A DNA stretch of 64,000 nucleotides from Geobacter sp. AOG1. Lineage in GTDB: Bacteria > Desulfobacterota > Desulfuromonadia > Geobacterales > Geobacteraceae. How positions within the stretch are numbered: the stretch's first letter is position 1; each line of letters starts with the position of its first letter. The stretch covers positions 3,538,472 to 3,602,471 of the forward strand of contig NZ_BLIZ01000001.1 in NCBI RefSeq assembly GCF_019972315.1, in the 5' to 3' direction. The notes beneath the pieces are model-generated. The model was not told the origin of the DNA. It did no database searches and worked only from the letters and a program-made list of their open reading frames with translations. Made by a program: the position numbers and the translations under genes. Positions 32,992 through 43,982 of this stretch are shown here, in pieces.

Positions 32992-33077
32992 GGCATTTTC
33001 TTTGTCATTTTAATTATTTCGGTGATTTCAAACAAAGTTTGCCAAAACGGTAACTTTCTCGACAGACACTTCCGACT

Positions 33078-33872
33078 CTACTCGTGCTTTTCGCCCTGGC
33101 TGACCGCCTCATGTCTCTTGTGCACCGCTCTCTCCAGCCGTCGTCGTCGGGGCCAGGTCATCACATAGGCGGCCGGCCCGGAGAAAACGTAGCAAAGAAA
33201 GACGACAAAGAGCATGATCACCGGCTGTGCCGCGATGATGGTGAGGAGAAGGACCGCCAGGACCAGGAATACGAAGGGCTGGCGCTTGATGAGCTCAGGG
33301 TCCTTGAAGGAGTAATAGCGGAAGTTGGAGACCATGAGAAATGCCACGAAGTAGATGAGAATAAGGATGGCGAGCTTCTTGAAAGAACTGGGCCAGCCGA
33401 AGTGGTAAAAAAGGAGGACGGTGGAAGAAACCATGCTGGCGGCAGCCGGCGTGGGGAGGCCGACGAAGCGCTTGCTCTCCACCGTGGCGACCTGCACATT
33501 GAAGCGTGCCAGACGCAGGGCGGCGCAGGCGACAAAAAGGAACGCCGCCACCCAGCCGAGCCGACCGAAAGGCTTGAGCGCCCAGGAATACATGAGAAGC
33601 CCCGGCGTTACCCCGAAGGCGACCAGGTCGGCAAGGGAGTCGTACTCCACGCCGAACTTGCTGGCCGTGCCGGTGAGCCGGGCGACCTTGCCATCCAGCC
33701 CGTCAAAGATGGACGAGACAAGGATCCAGATGGCAGCGGTCCGGAAATCGCCGTTGGTGGTCGCAACCATGCTGTAAAAGCCGGCAAACAGGCTGCCGGT
33801 GGTAAAGAGGTTGGGGAGGATATATATCCCCTTCCGCATGCTTTCCGACATGTCGATTTTGTCGCCGTTCAC
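33078..33872 (-). CDS. pssA: CDP-diacylglycerol--serine O-phosphatidyltransferase
   Basis: A 264-residue integral membrane enzyme making phosphatidylserine. The CDP-alcohol signature 'DGLDGKVARL' followed by 'GVEYDSLADLVAFG' gives the expected D-x2-DG-x2-AR-x8-9-G-x3-D-x3-D pattern. About seven or eight helices and a basic C-terminus. Its start overlaps the psd stop by four bases, so synthesis and decarboxylation enzymes are made together. Confidence 0.95.
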   Translation of the reverse strand: MNGDKIDMSESMRKGIYILPNLFTTGSLFAGFYSMVATTNGDFRTAAIWILVSSIFDGLDGKVARLTGTASKFGVEYDSLADLVAFGVTPGLLMYSWALKPFGRLGWVAAFLFVACAALRLARFNVQVATVESKRFVGLPTPAAASMVSSTVLLFYHFGWPSSFKKLAILILIYFVAFLMVSNFRYYSFKDPELIKRQPFVFLVLAVLLLTIIAAQPVIMLFVVFLCYVFSGPAAYVMTWPRRRRLERAVHKRHEAVSQGEKHE

Positions 33873-34525
33873 GCGAGTATCCCCAGTACCGTTTCGCCAG
33901 CTACGGTTTTATCCCCCAGAGCCGCTTTCAGTTCCGTAGCGAGTGGCAGGTAGACGTCGAGACGGGATCCGAAACGGATCAGGCCGTAACGCTCGCCACG
34001 CCGCAGGTTGTCATCCTTCCGAGCATAGCAGACGATGCGCCGGGCAATCAGCCCCGCCACCTGTACCACCACGAGCGTGGTCCCGGCAACGGTCTCCAGC
34101 ACCATGCCGAGTCGCTCGTTCTCGAAGGTGGCCCGCTCATCCCGCACATCGAGGAATTTGCCGGAACGGTAAAAAGTCTCCGCCACCCGGCCGGTCACCG
34201 GAACCCGGTTGATATGGACATTGAAGACCGACATGAAGATGCTGATTTTCAGCATCTCCTCCCCCAGATGTTCTTCACGGGCCGGCCCGCAGTAGATGAC
34301 CACACCGTCGGCCGGCGCCACGACTGACCGTTCGTCCGTCGGGGTGACTCGTTGGGGGTTGCGGAAAAAGAAGGCGATGAACAGGGTCAAGACTAGGGCC
34401 AGCGCTGCGGGAGCGGCGAGCAAGGGGAAACGGCCGGCCAACAGGATCAGGACCAGGGTTGCCGAACCGGCACCCGCCAGAAATGGAATCCCTTCAAGCG
34501 CGACGGGGGTATTTTGATTACGCAT
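33869..34525 (-). CDS. psd: Phosphatidylserine decarboxylase
   Basis: A 218-residue membrane-associated enzyme that turns phosphatidylserine into phosphatidylethanolamine. It has two N-terminal membrane helices and 'SVFNVHINRVP'. It is of the short type, in which 'RFGSRLD' provides the Gly-Ser bond cut to give the pyruvoyl group. The ATG at 34525 is preferred to the TTG at 34528, with AAAGG 7 bases upstream. Confidence 0.94.
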   Translation of the reverse strand: MRNQNTPVALEGIPFLAGAGSATLVLILLAGRFPLLAAPAALALVLTLFIAFFFRNPQRVTPTDERSVVAPADGVVIYCGPAREEHLGEEMLKISIFMSVFNVHINRVPVTGRVAETFYRSGKFLDVRDERATFENERLGMVLETVAGTTLVVVQVAGLIARRIVCYARKDDNLRRGERYGLIRFGSRLDVYLPLATELKAALGDKTVAGETVLGILA

Positions 34526-34569
34526 CAATCATCCTTTGTAACGAAACAAACTGCGCTATAGTAACCAGA

Positions 34570-34617
34570 AAAAGGCCGGGCTGCAAGGAATTATACGCAA
34601 TTCCCCCGCCCGGCCTT
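34570..34617 (-). terminator. Terminator after ilvC
   Basis: Minus strand AAGGCCGGGC...GCCCGGCCTT with a long loop of about 27 bases, then TTTTTC. The loop contains TATAAT on the minus strand, which could seed a promoter for psd-pssA. Confidence 0.75.
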
Positions 34618-34638
34618 CCGGTTGTCAGTTGCTGGCCG

Positions 34639-35679
<1,041 letters not shown>

Positions 35680-35716
35680 TCAAAGTGAATCTGATTGAAT
35701 TCCTCTATGTACGAAG

Positions 35717-35834
35717 CAACTGTCGATTTTTCGTCCTGGCAAGGAAGTCAAGCAGCGACGCGGAGGCGTACTGGAGGTACGCCGCACAAGGAGCTGCGAA
35801 GAGTGGCGCCGCCAGGGCGGAAAAGTGGCGGTTG
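35717..35834 (-). repeat. 118-bp palindromic intra-operon element (ilvN-ilvC spacer)
   Basis: It begins immediately after the ilvN stop codon and has 24-bp imperfect terminal inverted repeats (35717-35740 with 35811-35834). A central hairpin GGCGTAC-TGGAG-GTACGCC lies at 35765-35783. It aligns end to end with the equally long element between rseP and tsaB, sharing 'CTCCTTGTGCGGCGTA' and 'TACGCCTCCGCGTC' on the minus strand. Confidence 0.8.
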
Positions 35835-36326
35835 CTACCCTTTCCAGCCCTTGGCACCGCGCCCTATCGCCACCGGCCCCGTCCTCACCAGTTCCTTCAG
35901 TCCGAGGGGGCGAAGCAGTTCCAGAATGGCATCGATCTTGGCCGGAGCCCCGGTCGCCTCGATGGTATAGGACTTGGGGGTCACGTCGATGATCTTGGCC
36001 CGGAAGATATCGACGATCCGGAGCACTTCCGCACGGCTCACATCCTCCGCCGTCACCTTGATGAGGGCCATCTCCCGCTCGATGGCGCTGCCGTCGGTGA
36101 AGTCGATCACCTTGATCACGTCAATCAGCTTGTTGAGCTGCTTAGAGATCTGCTCCAGTATCTGTTCATCCCCCCGTGTGACAATGGTCATGCGGGAAAG
36201 GGTGTCCTCGTTGGTGGGGGCCACCGAAAGGGAATCGATATTGAAGCCGCGTCCGGAGAAGAGTCCGGCTACTCGGGAGAGAACCCCGAACTCGTTTTCA
36301 ACCAGCACGGTAATGGTATGTTGCAT
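35835..36326 (-). CDS. ilvN: Acetolactate synthase regulatory (small) subunit
   Basis: A 163-residue ACT-domain protein that activates IlvB and confers valine feedback. 'TITVLVENEFGVLSRVAGLF' and 'RGFNIDSLSVAPT' are the usual ACT signature. GGAGGA lies 7 bases before the ATG at 36326, which also gives the conserved start. Also called ilvH in some genomes. Located between ilvB and ilvC. Confidence 0.96.
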   Translation of the reverse strand: MQHTITVLVENEFGVLSRVAGLFSGRGFNIDSLSVAPTNEDTLSRMTIVTRGDEQILEQISKQLNKLIDVIKVIDFTDGSAIEREMALIKVTAEDVSRAEVLRIVDIFRAKIIDVTPKSYTIEATGAPAKIDAILELLRPLGLKELVRTGPVAIGRGAKGWKG

Positions 36327-36346
36327 AAGGAATCCTCCGAAAAATC

Positions 36347-36401
36347 GTAGGGGCAACCCTGCGTGGTTGCCCTGAGAGGGCGGCCACAGGGCAGCCCCTA
36401 C
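36347..36401 (-). repeat. 55-bp GTAGGGGC palindrome (ilvB-ilvN spacer)
   Basis: GTAGGGGC...GCCCCTAC termini with further pairing inward (about 24 bp per arm, a few mismatches, TGAGAG loop). It lies 9 bases after the ilvB stop. The same family as the element after ilvD. Confidence 0.7.
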
Positions 36402-36410
36402 AAGACGACA

Positions 36411-38111
36411 TCAGGCGTTCAGTACCATTTCGTTGAGCGAGGCACCGGCAGGAACCATGGGGAGCACCTTCTCCTCCCGGGCGATCTTGAACTCCATAAT
36501 GACCGGACCGGGGGTCGTGAACCCTTCCTTGATCACAGCCTCCACTTCGCTCGGCTTGGTTGCCCGCAACCCCTTGGCGCCAAAGGCCTCGGCCAGCTTG
36601 ACAAAATCGATGGGGAGTTCCATACAGGTCTGGGAATAGCGCTTGTCGAAAAAGAGCTCTTGCCACTGCCGCACCATGCCGAGGAAGTTGTTGTTGAGAA
36701 TGATGATCTTTACCGGCAGACGGTTCTGCACCAGGGTGGCGATCTCCTGCATGTTCATCTGAAATCCGCCATCGCCGCAGATGACCATGACCTGCCGTTT
36801 GGGAAATGCAGCCTGGGCCCCCATGGCGGCGGGGAGACCGTACCCCATGGTACCGAGTCCCCCCGAGGAGAGCAGGGTCCGGGGCTTGTTGAACTGGAAG
36901 AACTGGGCGGTCCACATCTGGTGCTGCCCCACGTCGGTGGCCACGATGGCGTCGGGGTCGGAGAGTTCCCGCAGCTTCTGGATAACCAGCTGGGGCTTGA
37001 TGACCGACGTCGACGGCTTGTAGCCGAGCGGGTGCTTGGTGCGCCATGCCTCGATCTCGCCACGCCAGGGAGCGAGCTCCTTGGCAAACTCCTTCACCTT
37101 GGCAGACTGCTCCGTCGCCACCTTCAGCATTCGGGCGAGAACCCCCTTCACGTCGCCGACGATGGGAAGATCGACCCGGACGTTCTTCTTGATTGAGGTC
37201 GGGTCCACGTCCACGTGGATGATCTTGGCATGGGGGGCAAAGGTGGCGATCTTGCCGGTCACCCGGTCATCAAAGCGGGCACCGACAGCAACGAGCAGGT
37301 CGCAGTCGGTCACCGCCATGTTGGCACAGTAGGTGCCGTGCATGCCGAGCAGGCCAAGGGACAGGGGGTCATTCTCCGGGAACGAGCCGAGCCCCATGAG
37401 GGTCGTGGTGACCGGGGCACCCAGCTTCCTGGCCAGGGCAGTCAGTTCCTCCGCACCGTTGGCCAGGACTACCCCTCCTCCGACATAGATCACCGGCTTT
37501 CTCGATGCCAGGATCATGGAGACCGCTTTCTCTATCTGCCGGGGATGACCTTCAACGGTCGGCTTGTAGCCGCGGATATCCACGCTTTCCGGGTACTCAA
37601 ACTCCGTGACGGCAATCTGCACATCTTTGGGGAAGTCGATGAGCACCGGACCGGGGCGACCGCTCCGGGCGATATAGAAGGCCTTCTTGACGATGGTCGC
37701 CAGATCCTTTACGTCCTTGACAAGGAAGCTGTGCTTGGTGCAGGGGCGGGTGATACCGATGATATCCACCTCCTGGAAAGCGTCGTTGCCGATAAGGGCA
37801 GTCGGGACCTGGCCCGTTATGATTACCAGAGGAATGGAATCCATGTAGGCAGTGGCAATACCGGTGATGGTATTGGTGGCGCCGGGTCCGGAGGTGGCGA
37901 TGGCGACGCCGACCTTGCCCGTGGCACGGGCGTAGCCGTCGGCCGCGTGAACCCCTGCCTGCTCGTGGCGCGGGAGGATATGCCGGATATCCTTGAAGGA
38001 GAAGAGTTCATCATAGAGGTTGATGACCGTTCCTCCCGGGTAACCGAATACCGTTTCCACCCCTTCCAGCTTGAGACACTCCAGCAATATGCGCGCACCG
38101 TTCATCTTCAT
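36411..38111 (-). CDS. ilvB: Acetolactate synthase catalytic (large) subunit
   Basis: A 566-residue thiamine-diphosphate enzyme. The catalytic glutamate lies in 'ILPRHEQAGVHAADG' and the TPP/Mg motif is 'GDGGFQMNMQEIATL', followed by 'NNNFLGMVRQWQ'. It carries out the first common step of valine, isoleucine and leucine synthesis, with IlvN. GGGAGG precedes the ATG; a second in-frame ATG is two codons on. Confidence 0.97.
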   Translation of the reverse strand: MKMNGARILLECLKLEGVETVFGYPGGTVINLYDELFSFKDIRHILPRHEQAGVHAADGYARATGKVGVAIATSGPGATNTITGIATAYMDSIPLVIITGQVPTALIGNDAFQEVDIIGITRPCTKHSFLVKDVKDLATIVKKAFYIARSGRPGPVLIDFPKDVQIAVTEFEYPESVDIRGYKPTVEGHPRQIEKAVSMILASRKPVIYVGGGVVLANGAEELTALARKLGAPVTTTLMGLGSFPENDPLSLGLLGMHGTYCANMAVTDCDLLVAVGARFDDRVTGKIATFAPHAKIIHVDVDPTSIKKNVRVDLPIVGDVKGVLARMLKVATEQSAKVKEFAKELAPWRGEIEAWRTKHPLGYKPSTSVIKPQLVIQKLRELSDPDAIVATDVGQHQMWTAQFFQFNKPRTLLSSGGLGTMGYGLPAAMGAQAAFPKRQVMVICGDGGFQMNMQEIATLVQNRLPVKIIILNNNFLGMVRQWQELFFDKRYSQTCMELPIDFVKLAEAFGAKGLRATKPSEVEAVIKEGFTTPGPVIMEFKIAREEKVLPMVPAGASLNEMVLNA

Positions 38112-38154
38112 CTGCCATACCTCCCAGTTGGGAACAAAATCATTCGTACACGTT

Positions 38155-38207
38155 GTAGAGGCAGGTTTCAGTGCCTGCCTTGGACGACCAGAGGGGGCTG
38201 TCCCTAC
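38155..38207 (-). repeat. 53-bp GTAG-type palindrome (ilvD-ilvB spacer)
   Basis: Minus strand GTAGGGACAGCC...CCTGCCTCTAC with internal pairing, starting 6 bases after the ilvD stop. Similar in ends and size to the element between ilvB and ilvN. Confidence 0.6.
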
Positions 38208-38213
38208 GCAAAA

Positions 38214-39875
38214 TCAATCTGCCGTGGTAACCGCTCCCGTATATGCTGACGTCACCACTTTCGCGTAGCGTGCCAGCCAGCCAGTCTTTATCTTCGGCTC
38301 GGGAGCGGACCAGCCTGCCCGACGGGTCGCCAGGGTCGCTTCGTCAACCAGGAGCTCCAGCTTCCGGTTCGGAATGTCGAGGAGAATCCGGTCGCCGTCC
38401 GCCACGAGTGCAATAGGTCCACCTTCGGCAGCCTCCGGTGAGATGTGGCCGATGCAGGGACCGCGGGTCCCGCCGGAAAAACGGCCATCGGTAATCAACG
38501 CCACCGAATCCCCCAGCCCCATCCCCATGATGGCCGCGGTAGGAGCCAGCATCTCCCGCATCCCCGGCCCGCCTTTAGGCCCTTCGTAACGGATGACCAC
38601 CACATCGCCGGAGACGATCCGCCCTTCCATAATGGCGGCCATGGCCTGCTCCTCGGCATCGAAGCAGCGGGCCGTACCCTCGAACTGCATCATAGGCGCC
38701 GATACACCAGACTGCTTGACAACCGCCCCCTTGGGAGCGAGGTTGCCGAACAGCACCGCGATCCCCCCCTCCTTCTTGACCGGATCGGTCAGGGGGCGAA
38801 TCACCTGTTCATCGACATTTTCCACACTGGCAGCCAACTGCAGGGTGGAGAGCCCCATGACGGTCTGGCTCTCCTTCACCTTGTCTCCCAGCTGCTTCAG
38901 CACCCCGGCCACACCGCCTGCCGCGTCCAGGTCTTCCATGAAAAACTCGCCGGCCGGGTTCATGGAGGAGAGCTGGGGGGTTTCCTTGGCCAGGAGGTCG
39001 AAGGTCTCCAGCGGTAATTCAACCCCCGCCTCCCGGGCGATGGCCAGCAGATGGAGGACCGTGTTGGACGAGCCGCCAAGGGCGAGATCCACCCGGATGG
39101 CATTCTCGAATGCGGCACGGGTCATGATCTGGCGAGGCGTGACGTTGTTGGTCACCAGTTCGACGATCTTTTCGCCCGAGGCAAAGGCAATCCGGCGTTT
39201 CAGGGCAGATACTGCAAGGGCAGTACCGCAGCGGGGAAGGCTCATGCCGAGTGTTTCGGTGAGGATCGCCATGGTGTTGGCGGTGAAGAGCCCCTGGCAC
39301 GATCCCATGCCGGGGCAGGCGTTGTCTTCGCAGACCGCCAGTTCCTTGGCGTCGATGACACCCGCCTTGTAGCGGGCCATCGCCTCGAAGGTGTCGGTGA
39401 CGAAGGAGTACTTGCGACCCGCCTCGCCACGGCCGCTCATCATCGGCCCGGCCGTCACCACAATGCAGGGAATGTCGAGTCGTGCCGCCGCCATGAGCAT
39501 GCCGGGGGTGATCTTGTCGCAGTTGGTGAGGAGCACCAGGCCGTCGAGACGGTGCGCCTCGGCCACCGACTCCACCATGTCGGCGATGAGTTCGCGAGTG
39601 GGAAGGGAGTAGTGCATCCCCTTGTGCCCCATGGCGATCCCGTCACAGACGCCGGGAATACCGAAAAACAGGGAATAGCCGCCGCCGGAGTGAACCCCCT
39701 TCTCGATGAACCGCTCCAGGTCCCGCATCCCCACATGGCCGGGTATCAGGTCGGTAAAACTGGTAGCCACGCCGATGAACGGCTTCTCCAGAGCACTTTG
39801 GGGCATACCGGTCCCTTTGAGGAGCGCACGGTGCGGGGTCCGCTCAAGCCCTTTTTTTATCGTATCGCTGCGCAT
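38214..39875 (-). CDS. ilvD: Dihydroxy-acid dehydratase
   Basis: A 553-residue iron-sulfur dehydratase giving the 2-oxo acid precursors of valine and isoleucine. Cluster cysteines lie in '[14 protein letters not shown]' and '[14 protein letters not shown]'. The C-terminal motif '[20 protein letters not shown]' is intact. First gene of ilvDBNC behind a predicted sigma70 promoter with a leader of about 110 bases. AGAGG is the likely ribosome site. Confidence 0.97.
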   Translation of the reverse strand: MRSDTIKKGLERTPHRALLKGTGMPQSALEKPFIGVATSFTDLIPGHVGMRDLERFIEKGVHSGGGYSLFFGIPGVCDGIAMGHKGMHYSLPTRELIADMVESVAEAHRLDGLVLLTNCDKITPGMLMAAARLDIPCIVVTAGPMMSGRGEAGRKYSFVTDTFEAMARYKAGVIDAKELAVCEDNACPGMGSCQGLFTANTMAILTETLGMSLPRCGTALAVSALKRRIAFASGEKIVELVTNNVTPRQIMTRAAFENAIRVDLALGGSSNTVLHLLAIAREAGVELPLETFDLLAKETPQLSSMNPAGEFFMEDLDAAGGVAGVLKQLGDKVKESQTVMGLSTLQLAASVENVDEQVIRPLTDPVKKEGGIAVLFGNLAPKGAVVKQSGVSAPMMQFEGTARCFDAEEQAMAAIMEGRIVSGDVVVIRYEGPKGGPGMREMLAPTAAIMGMGLGDSVALITDGRFSGGTRGPCIGHISPEAAEGGPIALVADGDRILLDIPNRKLELLVDEATLATRRAGWSAPEPKIKTGWLARYAKVVTSAYTGAVTTAD

Positions 39876-39989
39876 GCTGGGGTGCCTCTCTACTGAATAC
39901 GGATTTCGGTGGCATCAAACCAAAGCTTGAAGAAATCAAAAAATCGCTGGAATTAACGGGAGTTACTTGTCGCAAAGAGTGAAATTGGA

Positions 39990-40018
39990 ACAATAATACA
40001 TTCACCGACAGCTGTCAA
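39990..40018 (-). promoter_or_regulatory. Predicted promoter of the ilvDBNC operon
   Basis: Minus strand TTGACA (40013-40018), 17-bp spacer, TATTGT (39990-39995). Confidence 0.65.
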
Positions 40019-40034
40019 TATGAATAGAATGATG

Positions 40035-40724
40035 TTAGGGATTCCGCTGCAACCGGGCCAGTTCCGCCTCAGAGGGGCGGATATAGAGGGGGGCAAGAGC
40101 TGCTGCTGTAACGGATGCACCGCGGGAGAACTCCGCTTCCGCAAGAAGAGCTCCGGCCGCAGCCCGGGGCTGGGTGACGCTGGCCGGGGCAAAGCGGGCT
40201 CGGACACCCAGGCGGGACTCAATACTTTCCCGGTACCGAACGGCACCATCGCCGACGAAAATGACGGGGCCATCGAGTTGCTCCAGAAATGCTTCGGGGG
40301 AAAGCACGCAGTCGGGAATGACCGGTTCCGGCAACTCCCGGCAACGGTAGAGCCCCGTGTAGACTTCCTTCTTGCGGGCGTCGAACATGGGGCAGACGAG
40401 CGCGTCCGCCCAGGGGAGATTCATGGCCAGCATGGCCAGGGAGGAGAAACCAGCCACCGGCTTCCCTGTGGCCAGCGCCAGCCCTTTTACCGTGGCGATC
40501 CCGATGCGGAGGCCGGTGAACGAGCCGGGACCGAGGGCAACGCCGAACCCGTCCATATCCTGTACCGTCAACCCTGCTCCTGTCAGGAGCAGTTCGACGC
40601 CGGCCAGCAACCGCTCCGACAGGGTCCGCTGCATCTCCAGCAGGTACTCCCCCACCAGCCGCCCGTCACAGGAAAGGGCAACGCTACAGGTGTTCGTGGA
40701 GGTATCGATGGTAAGAAGTTTCAT
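40035..40724 (-). CDS. tsaB: tRNA threonylcarbamoyladenosine biosynthesis protein TsaB
   Basis: A 229-residue ASKHA-fold protein that partners TsaD in making the t6A tRNA modification. The N-terminal 'LTIDTSTNTCSVALS' and 'GFGVALGPGSFTGLRIGIAT' are characteristic. It ends the rpsB-to-tsaB gene series, 141 bp downstream of rseP across a palindromic element. Confidence 0.94.
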   Translation of the reverse strand: MKLLTIDTSTNTCSVALSCDGRLVGEYLLEMQRTLSERLLAGVELLLTGAGLTVQDMDGFGVALGPGSFTGLRIGIATVKGLALATGKPVAGFSSLAMLAMNLPWADALVCPMFDARKKEVYTGLYRCRELPEPVIPDCVLSPEAFLEQLDGPVIFVGDGAVRYRESIESRLGVRARFAPASVTQPRAAAGALLAEAEFSRGASVTAAALAPLYIRPSEAELARLQRNP

Positions 40725-40747
40725 GCGGTTTCCATTCCAAAATGCAA

Positions 40748-40865
40748 AAAACGCAAATTTTCCGCAAGGTCAAGGCGCTCAAGGGATGACGCGGAGGCGT
40801 AGCAGCGCTACGCCGCACAAGGAGTCCCGAAGTGCAACGCAGAGATTGCGGAAAAGGTGCGTTTT
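40748..40865 (-). repeat. 118-bp palindromic intra-operon element (rseP-tsaB spacer)
   Basis: The right end abuts the rseP stop codon. Terminal inverted repeats of 20 bp match at 18 positions (40748-40767 with 40846-40865). The central hairpin GGCGTAGC-AGC-GCTACGCC lies at 40796-40814. Same length and layout as the ilvN-ilvC element. Confidence 0.8.
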
Positions 40866-41933
40866 TTATCCCTGGCCGAGGAAATAGCGGGCAATGTCGT
40901 TATAAAAGGCGAGCACCATGAGACCGATGAGCAGCACCAGACCGATCTGCTGCGCAATTTCCCGGGTCTTCATGCTGACCGGTCGGCGGAAGATAAACTC
41001 CCAGAAGTAAAAGAACAGGTGTCCACCGTCCAGAATCGGCACCGGCAGCAGATTGAGGATGCCGAGGTTTATGGAAAGGAGGGCCATAAAGGCGAGAAAG
41101 CTCACACTGCCGGCCGCCGCCTGCTGGCCCGCCATTTTGGCGATCATGATCGGCCCGCCGATGGTATCGAGGGGAATGGCCCGCTCCACCAGCTTGACCA
41201 GCGACAGCATGGTCAGCTTGATGACGTCCCAGGTCTGGGCGCTCCCCTTGACAAAGGCCTCCAGCGGCCCGAACCGGTCGGTAACGATCTCGCCGGCCGC
41301 CACCACACCGATGACCGGCGACGTCACCGTCTCGCCGAAGAGGTTCTTGCCGCTTCTGGACTCCGGAGTTACCCGGATGGTCAGGGTAGCTTCGCCGCGC
41401 CGCACCTGCAACTCAACCGGTTGCCCCTTCCCCCCGGCGATGGTCTTTGCCAGTTCGTCCCAGCGCTTTACCGGTCTGCCATCGATGGCGGTAACCACGT
41501 CGTTGACCATGAGGCCGGCCCGGGCCGCCGGTTTGTCCTTCATGACTTCGCCGATCTTGGTGGTAGCCGCCGGCACGCCTACCATGTAAATCAGGATGAA
41601 GAGCAGGTAGGCGAAAAACAGGTTGAAGACCGGACCGGCAGCCACAATGGCGATTCGTTGCAGAGGGGGCTTGGCCGCAAAGGAGCGGGCCTGGTCCGCT
41701 TCGGAGAGTTCGGCATCGCCGTTCTCCCCAATCATCTTCACGTAACCGCCAAGGGGGAAGGCGGAAATAAGGTACTCGGTCTCCCCTTTCCTGAAGCCGA
41801 CGATCTTGGTGCCGAAACCGAGGGAAAACTTCTCCACACCGACGTCGAACAGCTTGGCGAAGAGGAAGTGTCCCAGTTCGTGAACGAATATGAGGACACC
41901 AAGGACGACGATTGCCGAGATGATACTTGTCAT
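40866..41933 (-). CDS. rseP: Site-2 intramembrane metalloprotease RseP
   Basis: A 355-residue membrane zinc protease that cleaves membrane-bound anti-sigma factors and leftover signal peptides. The HExxH site is 'HELGH' (18-22), the second zinc region is 'LNLLPVPILDGGHL', and one PDZ domain lies between ('KPAARAGLMVNDVVTAIDGR'). Only one PDZ domain is clear, as in the shorter form. It follows dxr in the envelope/isoprenoid cluster. Confidence 0.95.
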   Translation of the reverse strand: MTSIISAIVVLGVLIFVHELGHFLFAKLFDVGVEKFSLGFGTKIVGFRKGETEYLISAFPLGGYVKMIGENGDAELSEADQARSFAAKPPLQRIAIVAAGPVFNLFFAYLLFILIYMVGVPAATTKIGEVMKDKPAARAGLMVNDVVTAIDGRPVKRWDELAKTIAGGKGQPVELQVRRGEATLTIRVTPESRSGKNLFGETVTSPVIGVVAAGEIVTDRFGPLEAFVKGSAQTWDVIKLTMLSLVKLVERAIPLDTIGGPIMIAKMAGQQAAAGSVSFLAFMALLSINLGILNLLPVPILDGGHLFFYFWEFIFRRPVSMKTREIAQQIGLVLLIGLMVLAFYNDIARYFLGQG

Positions 41934-41999
41934 AAAAACCTCAAAGCCAGAAATCGGGAAGCGGTTGCCAACATACCGGCTATTACCGGTCCCCGGTTT

Positions 42000-43157
42000 C
42001 TAGTCACTGATCCGTAGTAGCTCCCGCGTCTTCTCCCGCGCCCAGCGGTCGACGAAGAGAACCTCCTCGATGGTGCCAAGGGAATGGGGCTGGTGAAAGG
42101 ACATGGTCCGTTCGATGGCCGCCGGTATCTCAACGAACCGGATACGACCCGCGAGAAAGGCCTCGACCGCCACTTCGTTGGCGGCATTCAGGACCGCCGG
42201 CATGCTCTCACCCGCATCAAGTGCATCATAGGCGAGTTGCAGACAGCGAAATTTTGCCAGATCGGGTCGGGAAAAGGTAAGCCCGGAAAAAAGCGTGAGA
42301 TCGAGGGGAGCGACCCCCGTCGCGACCCGTCCGGGGTAGGAGAGCGCATAGGCAATGGGGGCCTTCATGTCCGGCGTGCCGAGCTGGGCGATGACGCAGC
42401 CATCGATATACTCCACCATGGAGTGGATGATGCTCTGGGGATGGATATTGACATCGATCCTGGCCGCCGGCACATCGAAGAGCCAGCGCGCCTCGATCAC
42501 CTCCAGCCCCTTGTTCATCATCGTGGCGGAATCGATGGTGATCTTTTTCCCCATGCTCCAGTTGGGATGATTCAAGGCATCGGCAATGGTGACGTCGGCA
42601 AGCCGCTCCACCGGCCAGGAGAGGAACGGCCCCCCCGAAGCGGTGAGAATGATCTTTTTGATGTCCTCGTTCCGGTGCCCCTCGATGGACTGGAAAACGG
42701 CGCTGTGCTCGCTGTCCACCGGATAGAGCTTCACACCACGTTCCGCAGCCATCCCCATGATCAGGTGGCCGGCGGTCACCAGGGTCTCCTTGTTGGCCAG
42801 AGCGACGTCCTTGCCCGCCTTGATGGCGGCAGCGGTCGGCACCAGCCCGGCGGCACCGACGATGGCTGCCACCACCATCTCCGTTTCGGTGGCGGTGGCA
42901 GCGGCAATGAGCCCCGGCACACCGGCAACTATTTCCGGTTTCGGGTCGGGGAGCATCCTCCGGAGAGTTTCCGCCAACTCGTCGGTCATGACTGCCACCA
43001 ACCGGGGAGAAAACGCCTCGATCTGCGCCTTCAGCAGTTCCAGATTGCTCCCCGCAGTGAGTGCCACCACCTGAAAGCGGTCACGATGGGCGGCAACGAT
43101 CTCCAGGGTGCTCACGCCGATGGAGCCGGTCGAGCCGAGTATGCTTAGTTTTTTCAT
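42000..43157 (-). CDS. dxr: 1-deoxy-D-xylulose-5-phosphate reductoisomerase
   Basis: A 385-residue NADPH enzyme, the second step of the MEP isoprenoid pathway feeding UppS and hopanoids. '[16 protein letters not shown]' (nucleotide binding), '[11 protein letters not shown]', and '[15 protein letters not shown]' are intact. The start at 43157 fits AGAGGGG 4-9 bases upstream; the longer frame runs into cdsA. Order cdsA-dxr-rseP is typical. Confidence 0.96.
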   Translation of the reverse strand: MKKLSILGSTGSIGVSTLEIVAAHRDRFQVVALTAGSNLELLKAQIEAFSPRLVAVMTDELAETLRRMLPDPKPEIVAGVPGLIAAATATETEMVVAAIVGAAGLVPTAAAIKAGKDVALANKETLVTAGHLIMGMAAERGVKLYPVDSEHSAVFQSIEGHRNEDIKKIILTASGGPFLSWPVERLADVTIADALNHPNWSMGKKITIDSATMMNKGLEVIEARWLFDVPAARIDVNIHPQSIIHSMVEYIDGCVIAQLGTPDMKAPIAYALSYPGRVATGVAPLDLTLFSGLTFSRPDLAKFRCLQLAYDALDAGESMPAVLNAANEVAVEAFLAGRIRFVEIPAAIERTMSFHQPHSLGTIEEVLFVDRWAREKTRELLRISD

Positions 43158-43182
43158 AAATCCCCTCTGTGGACGGGATGCA

Positions 43183-43956
43183 TCATCCACGCAGGATGAC
43201 GTAGTGCAGATAGTAAAAGAGTACCGGTACGGCGAACAGGATGCTGTCGAGCCGGTCAAGGATGCCGCCATGGCCGGGAATGATCACTCCCGAATCCTTG
43301 ACCCCGCAACTCCGCTTCAGAAGCGACTCGAACAGGTCACCAAGCTGCCCGAGGGGGGCGGCTAAAAGCGTCACGACGAGACAGTGAAGCAGGTCCAGCT
43401 CGGGAAACCAGAGCAGTTTGAATGCAACCGCTCCGGCCAGGCTGCCGGCCACCCCCCCCAGCGCCCCCTCAATGCTTTTTTTCGGGCTCACCGCCGGGTA
43501 AAGTTTTCGCTTCCCCAGACTGCTCCCCACATAGTATGCCGCACTGTCGCCGGTCATGACGATCACGAGAAGGAGGAAAATCCACTGAACCCCATTGGGC
43601 GCCAGGCGAAGCAGAACGAGATGGCCAAGCAGAAGCGGCACATAGAGGAAGCCGAAGCAGAGCAGGGCGGTCTCCACGGCAGCCAGGCGGATATCTTTGA
43701 AACGAAACAGAAAATGGAGCGCAAAGAGCAGCACCAGGAGGGTAAGGAGCGCGGGGAAGCGGAGGGGGTCGCTGCCGATCATGGCCAGGGGAAGCAGTGC
43801 ACCAAGCAGTGAGGCCAGCATCCCTTCGAGCTTGCGCTCCGGAAGCGCCATGCCATAGAACTCCGTCAGCCCCAGGAAGGCGAGGAGCAGTACGAAACAG
43901 GCGAAGAGAAACGGACTCCCCTTGAGAATGAGGAGAATGAGGAGAGGCAGTGCCAC
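43183..43956 (-). CDS. cdsA: Phosphatidate cytidylyltransferase
   Basis: A 257-residue membrane protein making CDP-diacylglycerol. The C-terminal signature '[20 protein letters not shown]' is perfect, and about seven helices are present. The start is uncertain: the GTG at 43956 has no ribosome site. The reading frame continues upstream through 'IKRLLTAAV', which looks like the normal N-terminus, to the uppS stop region. There AAAAGGAG is ideally placed for an ATC codon at 43980. The conventional GTG is given here; the true protein is probably about 8 residues longer. Confidence 0.88.
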   Translation of the reverse strand: MALPLLILLILKGSPFLFACFVLLLAFLGLTEFYGMALPERKLEGMLASLLGALLPLAMIGSDPLRFPALLTLLVLLFALHFLFRFKDIRLAAVETALLCFGFLYVPLLLGHLVLLRLAPNGVQWIFLLLVIVMTGDSAAYYVGSSLGKRKLYPAVSPKKSIEGALGGVAGSLAGAVAFKLLWFPELDLLHCLVVTLLAAPLGQLGDLFESLLKRSCGVKDSGVIIPGHGGILDRLDSILFAVPVLFYYLHYVILRG

Positions 43957-43982
43957 TGCCGCTGTCAGTAACCGTTTGATAC

